A stretch of 13,519 bases of DNA, from assembly GCA_028873745.1 (NCBI GenBank), contig JAPPNT010000122.1, forward strand, positions 20,750 to 34,268, in the 5' to 3' direction. The position numbers and the translations under genes were made by a program. The notes under the pieces were generated by a model that did no database searches, had not been told where the DNA came from, and saw only the letters and a list, made by a program, of their open reading frames with translations. Origin of the DNA: Chloroflexota bacterium (GTDB lineage: Bacteria > Chloroflexota > Dehalococcoidia > Lucifugimonadales > UBA1127). Positions 6,401 through 13,519 of the stretch are shown here, piece after piece; position 1 is the stretch's first letter; each line of letters begins with the position of its first letter.

Positions 6401-9400
6401 CGGTGATCTGGGATGCGCCGCCGGACAACAGCGGGCGGCCCGCCATCACCGGATACAAGGTCGAAGCCGAGGGGCTGACCACGCAGAACGCCAGAGGCGC
6501 GGATCCCTTCGTGGACTACACGTCGCTGACGCCTGGAACGACCTACACCTTCACGATCAAGGCGATCAACGAGGAGGGAGACGGCGCCGGGGCGACCGTC
6601 AGCGCCACCACCACGGACTCCCGGCCCCGGTCGGCGGACTTCACCAAGCACTTCAGGACGGGCGAGAACGCCGCCTTCGCGCAGAGCGACTTCCCGTTCG
6701 AGTCGGACGAGGACGACGACGCGCTGGGCAAGGTCAAGTTCACAAGCAGGGTTGACAGCAGAGGGGGAACCTCCGCCGTTACCACAGAGGGCGAATTCAA
6801 GCTGAAGCAGTCCGACGGCACACTGGGGACGGCCGTGGCCCCGGACCAGCTCATAGCGGCCGCGGACCTGGACAACCTGGTCTTCGTTCCGGAGACGGAC
6901 TTCGACGGCACGGCCATCGTGCGATTCAAGGTGATCGACCAGGAAGACGAGGAGTCCGCGGACCAGTACGCCCTCACGCTTAAACAGGTCGCCAACCGGC
7001 CGCCCGCGTTCGGGGCGGGGCCGCTGAGCCGGGAGATCGCGGAGAACTCGGCGGGCGGGACGGCCGTCGGGGCGGCGGTGACGGCCGACGACCCGGACAC
7101 GGGGGACACGCTGACGTACAGCCTGAGCGGGACGGACGCGGCGTCGTTCACCATCGACAGCGGCACGGGGCAGGTCTCCGTGGCATCGGGAACCGTGCTG
7201 GACTTCGAGACGGCCAAGAAGACCTACACGGTGGTGGTGGGCGCCAGCGATGGCAAGGACGCGGACGGGACTGCCGACACGGCGGTGGACGCGACCATCA
7301 CGATGAACATCTCGGTGACGAACGTGAACGAGGGGCCGCCGCCGCGCGTCGATTTCACCATCACGGAGATCACGGCGACGACGATGAAGGTGACGGTGAC
7401 GCCGCCCGACATCGGCAGCACATCGCCAATCAAGCAGTACGAGGTGCAGTATACCAAGGCTTCTGCGCCACTCGTCGTCGTTGAGTTTCTGACAATCAAC
7501 TCCGGGACCAGCGTGACGCTGACCGGCCTGACTCCCAGCACCGCCTACAACATCCATGTTTGGGCCCGCAATATGGATAATCAGATCAGTCAAACGAAAT
7601 TCATAAAGACCGCGACCACCGGCCCCAACACCGCTCCCACGTCGGCGAACTTCACGAAGCAGGTCTCGCGGCAGACGGGGGCGACGTTCAGCGCGAGCGA
7701 CTTCCCGTTCACCGACGCGGACACGGGGGACGCGCTCAGCAAGGTGAAGATCGTCACGCTGCCCGGCCACACGGACATCTACGGCAAGACAACGGGCGTG
7801 CTGCGCTTCGACGGCACTGCGGCCACTGCGGGGCAGGAGGTCGCCGCCGACGACCTGGGCAAGCTGAAGTACGTGCCGCAGCCCAACGGCTTCCGCGTCG
7901 ACATCGGCGGCTCGTTCACGTTCAAGGTGCTGGACCAGGCCGGGAGCGAGTCGCCCACGTACACCGTGACGCTGGAGCAGATGGCCGACATCGTGCTGAG
8001 CCTGTCGCCCGACAGCATCACCGAATCGGCGACGCCCACGAGCGGGGGCCGGGTGACGGTCACGGGGACGCTGACGGGGCCGGTGCGGACAACCGCCACC
8101 ACCATTCCGCAGATCCGGGTCGCCATCGACCACGAGGCGCGGGAGAACAGCGACTACACGGTCAACACCAACTCGCAATCGCTGACGATTCCGGCGGGGC
8201 AGAAGGGCGCCTCCATCACGTTCGACTTCACGGGCATCGAGGACTTCCTGGTGGAGGGCAACGAGCTGATAGAGATCTACCCGACGTGGGTCATCAACCT
8301 CGTGACGACGACGCCGACGGAGTGGGTGGAACCGGTGTACCTGACGCTGGAGGACAACGACCGGGCCGTTGTCGCCATCACCGGGCCACCCGGAGAGGTG
8401 GAGGAGGGCGAGGACGCCGTGTTCACGGTGTCGCTCAGCCGGGGCATCACCAAGTCGCTGACGGTGGCGTGGAGCGCGTCGAGCGGGACGGCGTCGGCGG
8501 GCGACTTCACCGGGGCGTCGGGGACGGTGACGTTCCCCGCCGGGTCGCCGGACAACGCGACGCAGACCATCACCATCCCGATCACGGACGACCTGGTCCC
8601 CGAGGCGACGGAGCGGTTCTCGGTCACGCTGGGGGCGATGACCGGCAAGCCGGCCTCGCAGGTGTCGGTAGAGACGGGCAAGGGGACGGCCAACGCGGAC
8701 ATCGCCGAGAACGACGCGGTGACGGTGAGCATATCGGGCGACGAGCGGGTGTCGGAGGGGGACTCGGCGACGTACACCTTCACGCTGGACAGCGCGGCGT
8801 CGACGCAGGCCGTCACTGTGGACTACACCACCACGGACAAGACGGCGCTGGCGGGCACGGACTACACCGCCGCCAGCGGGACGGTGACCATCGCGACGGG
8901 GCAGACCTCGGCCACCGTCACCGTGGCGACCACGGAGAACACGGACGACGAGGCCAACCGGTACTTCGAGTTCAGGATGTCGAACCCGCAGGGCGGCGGC
9001 GGGCCGACCCCGTTCCTGAGCACGACGCAGTTCGTCAACACCACCATCGTGGACGACGACGGCGACCCCTCCTCGGTCGTCCTGAGCGTCGACAAGAGAT
9101 CCTTCGGCGAGGGCGACGCGGCGGGGACGGTCAACGTGACCGCGACGCTGGAGGGTGGCACACTGACCGATGACACGACCGTCGTCGTCACCCTCGGCGG
9201 CACGGCCACCAAGGGGAGCACAGGCGACTACACGGCCACGACGCTGGGGAACATCACCATAAACACGGACGCTACCAGCGGGACGGCCAGCTTCACCGTG
9301 ACGCCGGTGCAGGACGAGGTGGTGGAGGGCGACGAGACCATCGAGCTGGCGGGCGCGTCGGCGGGGCTGGACGTGACGCCGGCGACCATCACCATCACCG

Positions 9401-12400
9401 ACGACGACACGGCCACGCTGGGCATCGCCGGCCCGGCCGGTGTGGTGAGCGAGGGCGGCAGCGCGGAGTTCACCGTCACGCTGTCGCACGCGGTGGCCTC
9501 GCAGGTGGTGGTCGCGTGGTCGGCGGGCTCGACGGCGACGGTCCCGGCCTCGGCGGACGACTACTCGCCGGACTCGGGCAGCGTCATCTTCCCCGCGGGG
9601 TCCGCCGCGGGCGCGACGAAGACGATCACCATGGCCATCGCGGACGACGGGACGGAGGAGGAGCAGGAGACCTTCACCGTCACGCTGGGGAGCGTCACCG
9701 ACGATCTGACCTCGCGGGTGTCGGTGGACTCGGCCAAGGCCAGCGCCGACGCCAGCATCGCCACGGGACAGGTCGTGACGGTCACGCTGATGGGCCCCAG
9801 GGCCTTCCCGCACGTGCGGGACTCGGACTTCGCCGTTTACCATGTCTTTCTCTCGGGGCCGGTCAACGAGGACATCCAAATCGACGTCGCCACGTCCAAC
9901 GGGACGGCGACGGGGTGCGACGGCGGCGTCAACAGCTGCGAGAGCGGCCAGACGGGCGACTACGTGAAGGTGTCGGACACGCTGACCATCGGCCCGAGCA
10001 AGGACACGCAGTACAACGTCAACGACTTCGGCGTCACGTGGTACACCGTTTTCGTCTACATGGTGAGCGGCTCGACGGGGGACGCGGACGAGAACTTCAC
10101 GCTCTCGCTCTCCAACCTGCGGGGCGGGGGCACGACGCCGGTGGTGCTGGGGGAGTCGTCGGTCACGACGACCATCACGTCGACGCCGCTGACCTTCTCC
10201 GTGGAGGGCCCGGAGTTCGTGGACGAGGGGACGAACGCGCGGTTCGTCGTGAAGCGGAACGCGGACCTGCACCCGGCGTGGGGCGCGCGGGTGAGCTACA
10301 CGACCTCCGACGGCACGGCGACGGCGGGGTCGGACTACACCGCCGTTTCCGGCACGCTGGAGATGCCCCTCACCACCTATCCCGCTCCCGCCACCCCCGA
10401 CGAGTACCGGGTGCGGTACTCGGACTGGGAGATCCTGGTGCCCATCCTGTCGGACAACGTGGACGAGTCCGACGAGACCTTCAGCCTGACCCTCTCCGAC
10501 CCGGAATACTATTTCATAGGGTTCACCCAGATAACGGACGCGGCGCTGGGCACGGCCACGGCGACCACGACCATCAGGGACCAGGCCATGGTCGTCTCCG
10601 TAGAGGGGCCGGAGACGGTCACCGAGGGCGGGAACGCGGACTTCACGGTGTCGCTGAGCCGGGCGCCGACGGCGAACCTGACGGTGAACTACCAGACGTA
10701 CAGCGCGCTCGCGCCGGCGCGACTGGCCACGTCGGGCGAGGACTACACGCCGCAGGCGGGCACGCTGACCTTCGTGCCGGGGGAGACGAGCAAGCGGGTG
10801 CGGGTGCCGGTGTTGACGGACGCCATCAGGGAGCCCGTCGAGTACTTCCGGCTGCTGCTGTCCAGCCCGTCGGGGGGCGGGGGGCTCACGCCGACGCTCG
10901 GCACGAGCATCGCGACGACGGGGATCGTGGACGCGGCGGGGCCGCTGCTCGGGGCGACGCTGACGGTGACGCCGGACACCAGCGTCGGCGAGGGCGACAC
11001 GTCGGCCACCAGCTACACGGTCAAGGTGGACCTGGACTGCTGCACCACCTTCGACGAGGACATGACCGTGACGGTCTCGCTCGGCGGGACGGCGACGGGC
11101 ACGGACGACTACACCTCGACCACCGCCAACGTGACCATCCCGGCGTCGACGGCCACCGGCTCCGCCGCCGCGGCCGTGAGCATCACCCCCGTGGAGGACA
11201 CCATCGTCGAGGGCGACGAGACCATCGTCGTCAACGGCAGCCTCACCGGCTTTGTGGTCTTTCCCGACACCATCACCCTGACGGACAACGACACCGCGAC
11301 GGTGGGCATCAGAGGGCCGCCGAGCGAGGTTGCGGAGGGGGCGAACGCGGCGTTCACGGTGACGCTGTCGGCTGAAATAGCCAGGGAACTCACCGTCGCG
11401 TGGAGCGCGCCCTTGAGCACCGACACGGCAGTCGCGGCCGACTTGGGCGCGACGTCGGGGACGGTGACCTTCGCGGCGGGCTCGGCGGCGGGGGCGACGC
11501 GGACCATCAGCATCCCCATCACCGACGACACCGTTGCGGAGGCGGCGGAGACATTTACCGTAACCCTAGGTACGGTGAGTGGCGACCCGGCGAGCCAGGT
11601 GACGGTGAACACGGCAGCGGCCAGTGCGACGGCGACCATCGCGAAGAGCGACGGATTCGGCGCCCACATCACCCTCTCGTTCGACCCGGAGTATGTCCAG
11701 GAGGGATTTGACGGCGCGGTCACCCTCACGGCGACGCGGGACGGCACGGAGGGCGATCACACGGTCGATTGGAGCGTGGCCACCGTCACAATAACAACCG
11801 CCCAAAACAATACCGACTTTACACAGGGGGGCGGCGGATCCTGCGACAGACCGGGAACCGACTTCTTTATGCGTACACTCCCCTCCGACGTGCGCATCGC
11901 GCCAGGCGAAACCAGCGGATCGACGACCATTACCTACCACATTTGCGCCGACGACGTGGATGACCCAAACGAGATAACTGCCTGGACGGCGAACGTGTCC
12001 GGCGCAACCGTCACCGAGGCCGTGCTCACCATCGGCGACCCGGAGACCATCACGCTCTCGGCCAGCCCCACGGCTGTGGCCGAGGACGCCGGGGCGACTG
12101 ATGTGACGGTGACGGCGACACTGAGCGCGACGCGGGCTACGGACACGGTGGTGGACCTGACGCTGGGCGGGACGGCGACAGCGGCGGACTACTCGGCAAC
12201 GTCGCTGGCGAGCGTCACCATCCCCAAGGGGGAGACCAGCGCCGAGGGAACGCTGACCATCACGCCGGTCAATGACGCATTGCCGGAGGGCGACGAGACC
12301 ATCACCGTATCGGGCACGTCAGGAGCGCGGACGGTGAGCTCGGCAGACATCACCATGACGGACGATGAGGACCCCGCCCAGATCACGCTGACCGTGAACC

Positions 12401-13519
12401 CTGAGTACATCCAGGAGGGGCAAGCCGCCAGGCAGGTCACCCTCACGGCGACGCGGGACGGCACGGCCGGCGATCACACGATCGACTTGTCGGTGGGTGG
12501 CGGCACGGCCACGGACGGAAAGGACTACACGATCTGGACTTTCAGTCCCGCTCCGCGCATTGCGCCGGGCGAGACCAGCACAACGTTCACCCTGACCTTC
12601 ACCGTCAACACGGACGCCGAGGACGAGGGGAACGAGACCGTCATCCTGTCAGGGACGGCTTCCGGGGCGGTCGTCAGCGACGCGGTCGTCACCATCGGCC
12701 AACCGGAGAGCATCGCCCTCAGCGTGGACCCGACGTCCATCTTGGAAGACGCCGGCGCGACGGACGTGACAGTGACGGCGACGCTGAGCGCGGCCCGCGA
12801 CACGTCCACCACCGTGAACATCACGTTGGGGGGGACTGCGGCGGAACTGACGGACTACAACACGACGACAGCCCTGACGAGCATCACCATCCCCATGGGA
12901 GAGATCGCCGCCCAGGGAACGCTGACCATCACGCCCGTCGATGATACGGAGGTGGAGGGAGACGAGACCATCACCGTAGCAGGTAAGTCGGGCGCCCGGA
13001 CGGTGAGCTCGGCGGACGTCACCATCACCGACAACGATGTGCCGGTGATCTCCTTCCAGACCGCGCCGAGCTCTGTCACTGAAGGGAGTGACGCCACATA
13101 CACCATCCAAATCGAAGGCAACCGCACCAGTGACGTCACAGTGCACTTCCAGACCGGGGCCGACGGCGACCTTGCCACCGCAGGACAGGACTACACGGCG
13201 GTGGACCAGACCGTCACCTTCACCTCCACCGACACCACCAAGACGGTGACAGTCAGCACCCTCAGTGACCAAAGGTTCGAGGTCACGGAAGACTTCACCG
13301 TCACCCTCTCGAACGCCCAAGGCGGCGGGCCAGCACCCGTGATACGGAAAGGCGCCAGGACCACGACCATTACCGATGCCTTCACCGACGATGACGCGTA
13401 CCCCGACTCGTACACGCTGACGGCCACTCCCATCTCGGTGGGCGAGGGCGACGGGGCTACCCAGATCCGCTTCACCGCCACACTGGACGACGACGGCACC
13501 TTCCCTCACCCCGTCGATG
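3370..13519 (+). CDS. Giant secreted multidomain adhesin-like protein (FN3, PKD/Ig-like, cadherin and Calx-beta repeats), C-terminus outside the window
   Basis: One frame is open for 3383 codons with no stop. TTG 3370 starts MKRTR followed by a hydrophobic run (AMVLIAALVVAIVG), a good signal peptide without a lipobox cysteine. ATG 3397 would lose the charged n-region and has no ribosome binding site. Approximate domains: FN3 58-148; Pro/Thr stalk 149-305; FN3 306-399; stalk 400-453; PKD/Ig-like 456-544; short stalk 545-557; He_PIG-like 558-647; Gly/Gln/Ser linker 648-677; FN3 678-795; cadherin-like 796-892; cadherin 898-990 ending DVNEPP; FN3 993-1082; cadherin-like 1083-1205; cadherin 1209-1325; FN3 1328-1417; cadherin-like 1418-1537; Calx-beta 1538 to the edge. 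No catalytic domain is seen. These families mediate calcium-dependent or protein-protein contacts in extracellular proteins, so a surface adhesin or matrix role is inferred. Anchoring or secretion signals would lie beyond the edge. Regulation by the upstream kinase is possible but unproven. Confidence 0.93.
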   Translation, partial: MKRTRIAPAMVLIAALVVAIVGGQNPTAALSPVPQPSDEGATGEQATQADTSTPEPVVTVPGKPTELRVDTEPGSLDVEAEWDDVADASHYLVRWRVAGPGNQLNEGLEFQSSDAAITVEGYGEWVVRVEACNSAGCGSPATLRFTVEPAPEPTAAPTPEPTPSPEPTQAPTPSPTPEPTPSPTPEPTPSPTPEPTPSPTPETTPSPTPATKPSPTPATTPDTTPSPSPDPTPSPTPSPTPSPTPSPTPSPTPAPTPSPTPEPTPSPTPEPTAAPTPEPTPSPTPERTAAPTPEPTPSPTPERTPKEIVNVPAGPTGLRVDATPGSLDVGVDWDDVSEASHYLVRWRVAGPGNQLNAGVEVQSSGAAITVGSYGVWVVRVEACNSAGCGSPATQRFAVAPAPEPTAAPTPEPTPSPTPAPTPTPTPEPTATPTPTATASPTPSPTPSPTPTPTAALQVSVTASPDSPKVDEPVTLSAEALNAPSDSNASYNWEGNFGGSWISMGSEQTLSYLNGQPVTALFRVTVTYDSGESTTSEPLSVTWTAPTPTPTPTPTATPLVEPLFFPFAITRMALERPGPIGNVTLPKAEGGEGEFTYSLTGLPRGLSFDADTRTLSGAVAAGEYSLTYTATDEAGVQDALTFSFTVGAASAQGQSGMQGQGGSAARGRSTDGATGQSPDIDWRRPHVRNMAVGRKQYSEPSAPGFTVTWNHPDMSRDTSGDNLTLADIAQYELRYTKRGSGVWTDGAMSKDSTSVALTGLEPGTEYHVRVRVAYSGSRYTEWSFANAEGRHTTNKVPKLAAGRLNPTYILEWGGDDSVQRIDDDFTDPDSDALTYTASSTPAGIVTATIQDVQENGNTVKKLRIHLLNPITGAANVTYGAHDGFGGYVFQVISVGGFANTTRDVAENSAAGANVGVPVTGTPYGTESLFYTLTGEASTSGAFEIDSSTGQISVKAGASLDHEAKSSYTGKVKWTVNGQAAEVNLTINVTDVNEPPLAPVNAEVASITDTSLTVIWDAPPDNSGRPAITGYKVEAEGLTTQNARGADPFVDYTSLTPGTTYTFTIKAINEEGDGAGATVSATTTDSRPRSADFTKHFRTGENAAFAQSDFPFESDEDDDALGKVKFTSRVDSRGGTSAVTTEGEFKLKQSDGTLGTAVAPDQLIAAADLDNLVFVPETDFDGTAIVRFKVIDQEDEESADQYALTLKQVANRPPAFGAGPLSREIAENSAGGTAVGAAVTADDPDTGDTLTYSLSGTDAASFTIDSGTGQVSVASGTVLDFETAKKTYTVVVGASDGKDADGTADTAVDATITMNISVTNVNEGPPPRVDFTITEITATTMKVTVTPPDIGSTSPIKQYEVQYTKASAPLVVVEFLTINSGTSVTLTGLTPSTAYNIHVWARNMDNQISQTKFIKTATTGPNTAPTSANFTKQVSRQTGATFSASDFPFTDADTGDALSKVKIVTLPGHTDIYGKTTGVLRFDGTAATAGQEVAADDLGKLKYVPQPNGFRVDIGGSFTFKVLDQAGSESPTYTVTLEQMADIVLSLSPDSITESATPTSGGRVTVTGTLTGPVRTTATTIPQIRVAIDHEARENSDYTVNTNSQSLTIPAGQKGASITFDFTGIEDFLVEGNELIEIYPTWVINLVTTTPTEWVEPVYLTLEDNDRAVVAITGPPGEVEEGEDAVFTVSLSRGITKSLTVAWSASSGTASAGDFTGASGTVTFPAGSPDNATQTITIPITDDLVPEATERFSVTLGAMTGKPASQVSVETGKGTANADIAENDAVTVSISGDERVSEGDSATYTFTLDSAASTQAVTVDYTTTDKTALAGTDYTAASGTVTIATGQTSATVTVATTENTDDEANRYFEFRMSNPQGGGGPTPFLSTTQFVNTTIVDDDGDPSSVVLSVDKRSFGEGDAAGTVNVTATLEGGTLTDDTTVVVTLGGTATKGSTGDYTATTLGNITINTDATSGTASFTVTPVQDEVVEGDETIELAGASAGLDVTPATITITDDDTATLGIAGPAGVVSEGGSAEFTVTLSHAVASQVVVAWSAGSTATVPASADDYSPDSGSVIFPAGSAAGATKTITMAIADDGTEEEQETFTVTLGSVTDDLTSRVSVDSAKASADASIATGQVVTVTLMGPRAFPHVRDSDFAVYHVFLSGPVNEDIQIDVATSNGTATGCDGGVNSCESGQTGDYVKVSDTLTIGPSKDTQYNVNDFGVTWYTVFVYMVSGSTGDADENFTLSLSNLRGGGTTPVVLGESSVTTTITSTPLTFSVEGPEFVDEGTNARFVVKRNADLHPAWGARVSYTTSDGTATAGSDYTAVSGTLEMPLTTYPAPATPDEYRVRYSDWEILVPILSDNVDESDETFSLTLSDPEYYFIGFTQITDAALGTATATTTIRDQAMVVSVEGPETVTEGGNADFTVSLSRAPTANLTVNYQTYSALAPARLATSGEDYTPQAGTLTFVPGETSKRVRVPVLTDAIREPVEYFRLLLSSPSGGGGLTPTLGTSIATTGIVDAAGPLLGATLTVTPDTSVGEGDTSATSYTVKVDLDCCTTFDEDMTVTVSLGGTATGTDDYTSTTANVTIPASTATGSAAAAVSITPVEDTIVEGDETIVVNGSLTGFVVFPDTITLTDNDTATVGIRGPPSEVAEGANAAFTVTLSAEIARELTVAWSAPLSTDTAVAADLGATSGTVTFAAGSAAGATRTISIPITDDTVAEAAETFTVTLGTVSGDPASQVTVNTAAASATATIAKSDGFGAHITLSFDPEYVQEGFDGAVTLTATRDGTEGDHTVDWSVATVTITTAQNNTDFTQGGGGSCDRPGTDFFMRTLPSDVRIAPGETSGSTTITYHICADDVDDPNEITAWTANVSGATVTEAVLTIGDPETITLSASPTAVAEDAGATDVTVTATLSATRATDTVVDLTLGGTATAADYSATSLASVTIPKGETSAEGTLTITPVNDALPEGDETITVSGTSGARTVSSADITMTDDEDPAQITLTVNPEYIQEGQAARQVTLTATRDGTAGDHTIDLSVGGGTATDGKDYTIWTFSPAPRIAPGETSTTFTLTFTVNTDAEDEGNETVILSGTASGAVVSDAVVTIGQPESIALSVDPTSILEDAGATDVTVTATLSAARDTSTTVNITLGGTAAELTDYNTTTALTSITIPMGEIAAQGTLTITPVDDTEVEGDETITVAGKSGARTVSSADVTITDNDVPVISFQTAPSSVTEGSDATYTIQIEGNRTSDVTVHFQTGADGDLATAGQDYTAVDQTVTFTSTDTTKTVTVSTLSDQRFEVTEDFTVTLSNAQGGGPAPVIRKGARTTTITDAFTDDDAYPDSYTLTATPISVGEGDGATQIRFTATLDDDGTFPHPVD
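3631..3677 (+). repeat. 47-bp exact direct repeat, copy 1 (first FN3 domain)
   Basis: These 47 bases recur exactly at 4384-4430. They encode the core strand of the FN3 domain, ASHYLVRWRVAGPGNQ. The copies lie 753 bases apart, a multiple of three. The flanking FN3 sequence is also close, including VVRVEACNSAGCGSPAT in both, so the whole domain was duplicated and this tract has stayed identical at the DNA level. Confidence 0.95.
3814..4284 (+). repeat. Pro/Thr-rich stalk repeat (PTPEPTPS-type), 157 residues
   Basis: An in-frame degenerate minisatellite built on a 24-base unit encoding PTPEPTPS, with variants PTPSPTPS, PTAAPTPE and TPERT. It separates two nearly identical FN3 domains. Codons for Pro and Thr vary (ccg/ccc/cca, acg/acc/aca/act), so the array is not freshly amplified throughout. 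Such segments form extended, rigid, often glycosylated stalks in secreted bacterial proteins. The length is likely to vary between strains through slippage. Confidence 0.9.
4384..4430 (+). repeat. 47-bp exact direct repeat, copy 2 (second FN3 domain)
   Basis: Identical to 3631-3677 and in the same reading frame. Recombination between the copies would remove 251 residues, equivalent to one FN3 plus the long stalk, without breaking the frame. Confidence 0.95.
4567..4728 (+). repeat. Second Pro/Thr-rich stalk, 54 residues
   Basis: The same composition as the first stalk (APEPTAAPTPEPTPSPTP, then a TPTPTAT variant). It joins the second FN3 to the PKD/Ig-like domain at 4735-5001. A third short stalk of 13 residues (5002-5040) follows that domain, so each of the first three modules is spaced by stalk sequence whereas later domains abut directly. 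Confidence 0.85.
6061..7980 (+). repeat. Tandem three-domain module: cadherin - FN3 - cadherin-like, two copies
   Basis: Copy 1 spans about 6061-6985 and copy 2 about 6994-7980. Each has a cadherin domain starting with a VAENSA or IAENSA motif and ending NVTDVNEPP or SVTNVNEGP, then an FN3 with a SLTPGTTYTF or GLTPSTAYNI strand, then a domain starting ADFTK or ANFTK with an SDFPF motif about 16-18 residues on. The third domain resembles the cadherin-like repeats with GTAVTAGQEV-type motifs found in RTX adhesins (copy 2 has GTAATAGQEVAADDLGKL). Copy 1 of that domain lacks the good match at that motif. Domain order and spacing indicate duplication of the triplet as a unit. Confidence 0.75.
11718..11749 (+). 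repeat. 32-bp exact direct repeat inside Calx-beta array, copy 1
   Basis: Identical to 12435-12466, in frame, 717 bases upstream. It encodes VTLTATRDGT in an F-subtype domain and marks duplication of an F-D domain pair (11650-12372 and 12373-13038). Confidence 0.9.
12435..12466 (+). repeat. 32-bp exact direct repeat inside Calx-beta array, copy 2
   Basis: Second copy of the tract at 11718-11749. The companion D-type domains also share a 17-base exact stretch ending GAGCTCGGC (12328-12344 and 12997-13013), supporting duplication of the two-domain unit. Recombination between the 32-bp copies would delete 239 residues in frame. Confidence 0.9.

Larger units (their letters stand above)
7981..13519 (+). 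repeat. Array of at least 16 Calx-beta domains
   Basis: Domains of about 110-140 residues begin near 7981, 8368, 8719, 9064, 9409, 9769, 10189, 10591, 10945, 11293, 11650, 12041, 12373, 12706, 13039 and 13390 (cut by the edge). Most show the family pattern: V-x-EG near the start, GTAT..DY(T/S) in the middle, then an acidic E-x-(D/E)E-x-(F/I) strand and a closing TITDDD or similar. By loop sequence they fall into subtypes: C (VAWSA, AGSAAGAT), D (GGTAT, VEGDETI), E (NPQGGGGPTP-like loop) and F (EYxQEG, LTATRDGT). The first domain and the one at 10189 are more divergent. Calx-beta domains bind calcium in NCX and integrin beta4 relatives; calcium binding here is inferred. Confidence 0.9.

Noticed and set aside
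5815..10272. A 1485-codon open frame on the minus strand
   Set aside because: It is antisense to the giant gene. The product is an Arg/His/Asp/Val-rich low-complexity translation with no domain, as expected when the sense strand uses G/C third positions and repeated Thr/Asp/Gly/Val codons.
9516..11375. A 619-codon open frame on the plus strand in another frame
   Set aside because: It overlaps the Calx-beta array, is almost all Gly, Arg, His and Asp, and lacks any family motif. The frame starting at 3370 carries clear domains throughout the same stretch.

Overview
The window is GC-rich bacterial DNA, with G or C at most third codon positions. It holds parts of three genes: one entering from the left edge on the minus strand, one complete regulator on the plus strand, and one giant secreted-protein gene that runs off the right edge. 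The GAF-PAS-HisKA-HATPase-receiver-winged-helix kinase, the Pro/Thr stalks and the Calx-beta/FN3 array together recall marine or soil Chloroflexota (SAR202/Dehalococcoidia-like). This is an impression from family resemblance, not a database result, and the phylum is uncertain.

Left part (1-3068). The 5' end of a GAF-domain protein lies on the minus strand (257 to 1). It is divergent from, and similar to, a cytoplasmic hybrid histidine kinase on the plus strand (642-3068). The kinase carries a receiver and an OmpR-type DNA-binding domain on the same chain, so sensing, phosphotransfer and transcriptional output are in one protein. The gap of 384 bases between them contains a plausible sigma70-type promoter for the minus gene overlapping a perfect 15-bp inverted repeat.

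Middle (3069-3369). This 301-base gap contains an AT-rich island with a consensus TATAAT and several small palindromes. A GC-rich region with three possible hairpins follows. The last hairpin encloses the G-run that would act as ribosome binding site for the next gene.

Right part (3370-13519). One reading frame stays open for 3383 codons to the window edge. It encodes a signal peptide, twin FN3 domains on Pro/Thr stalks, a PKD/Ig-like domain, a putative-Ig (He_PIG-like) domain, further FN3, cadherin and cadherin-like domains, and then at least 16 Calx-beta domains. It is probably a giant surface or secreted adhesin or matrix protein. Its C-terminus, and so its anchoring or secretion route, is not visible. 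The repeats show layered duplication: a 47-bp exact repeat in the twin FN3s, a tandem cadherin-FN3-cadherin-like triplet, and recurring ordered Calx-beta subtypes. All ten cysteines fall in five local pairs. A link between the kinase and the giant gene is only suggested by adjacency. I see no mobile element, CRISPR array, tRNA or rRNA, and no recognisable defence system.
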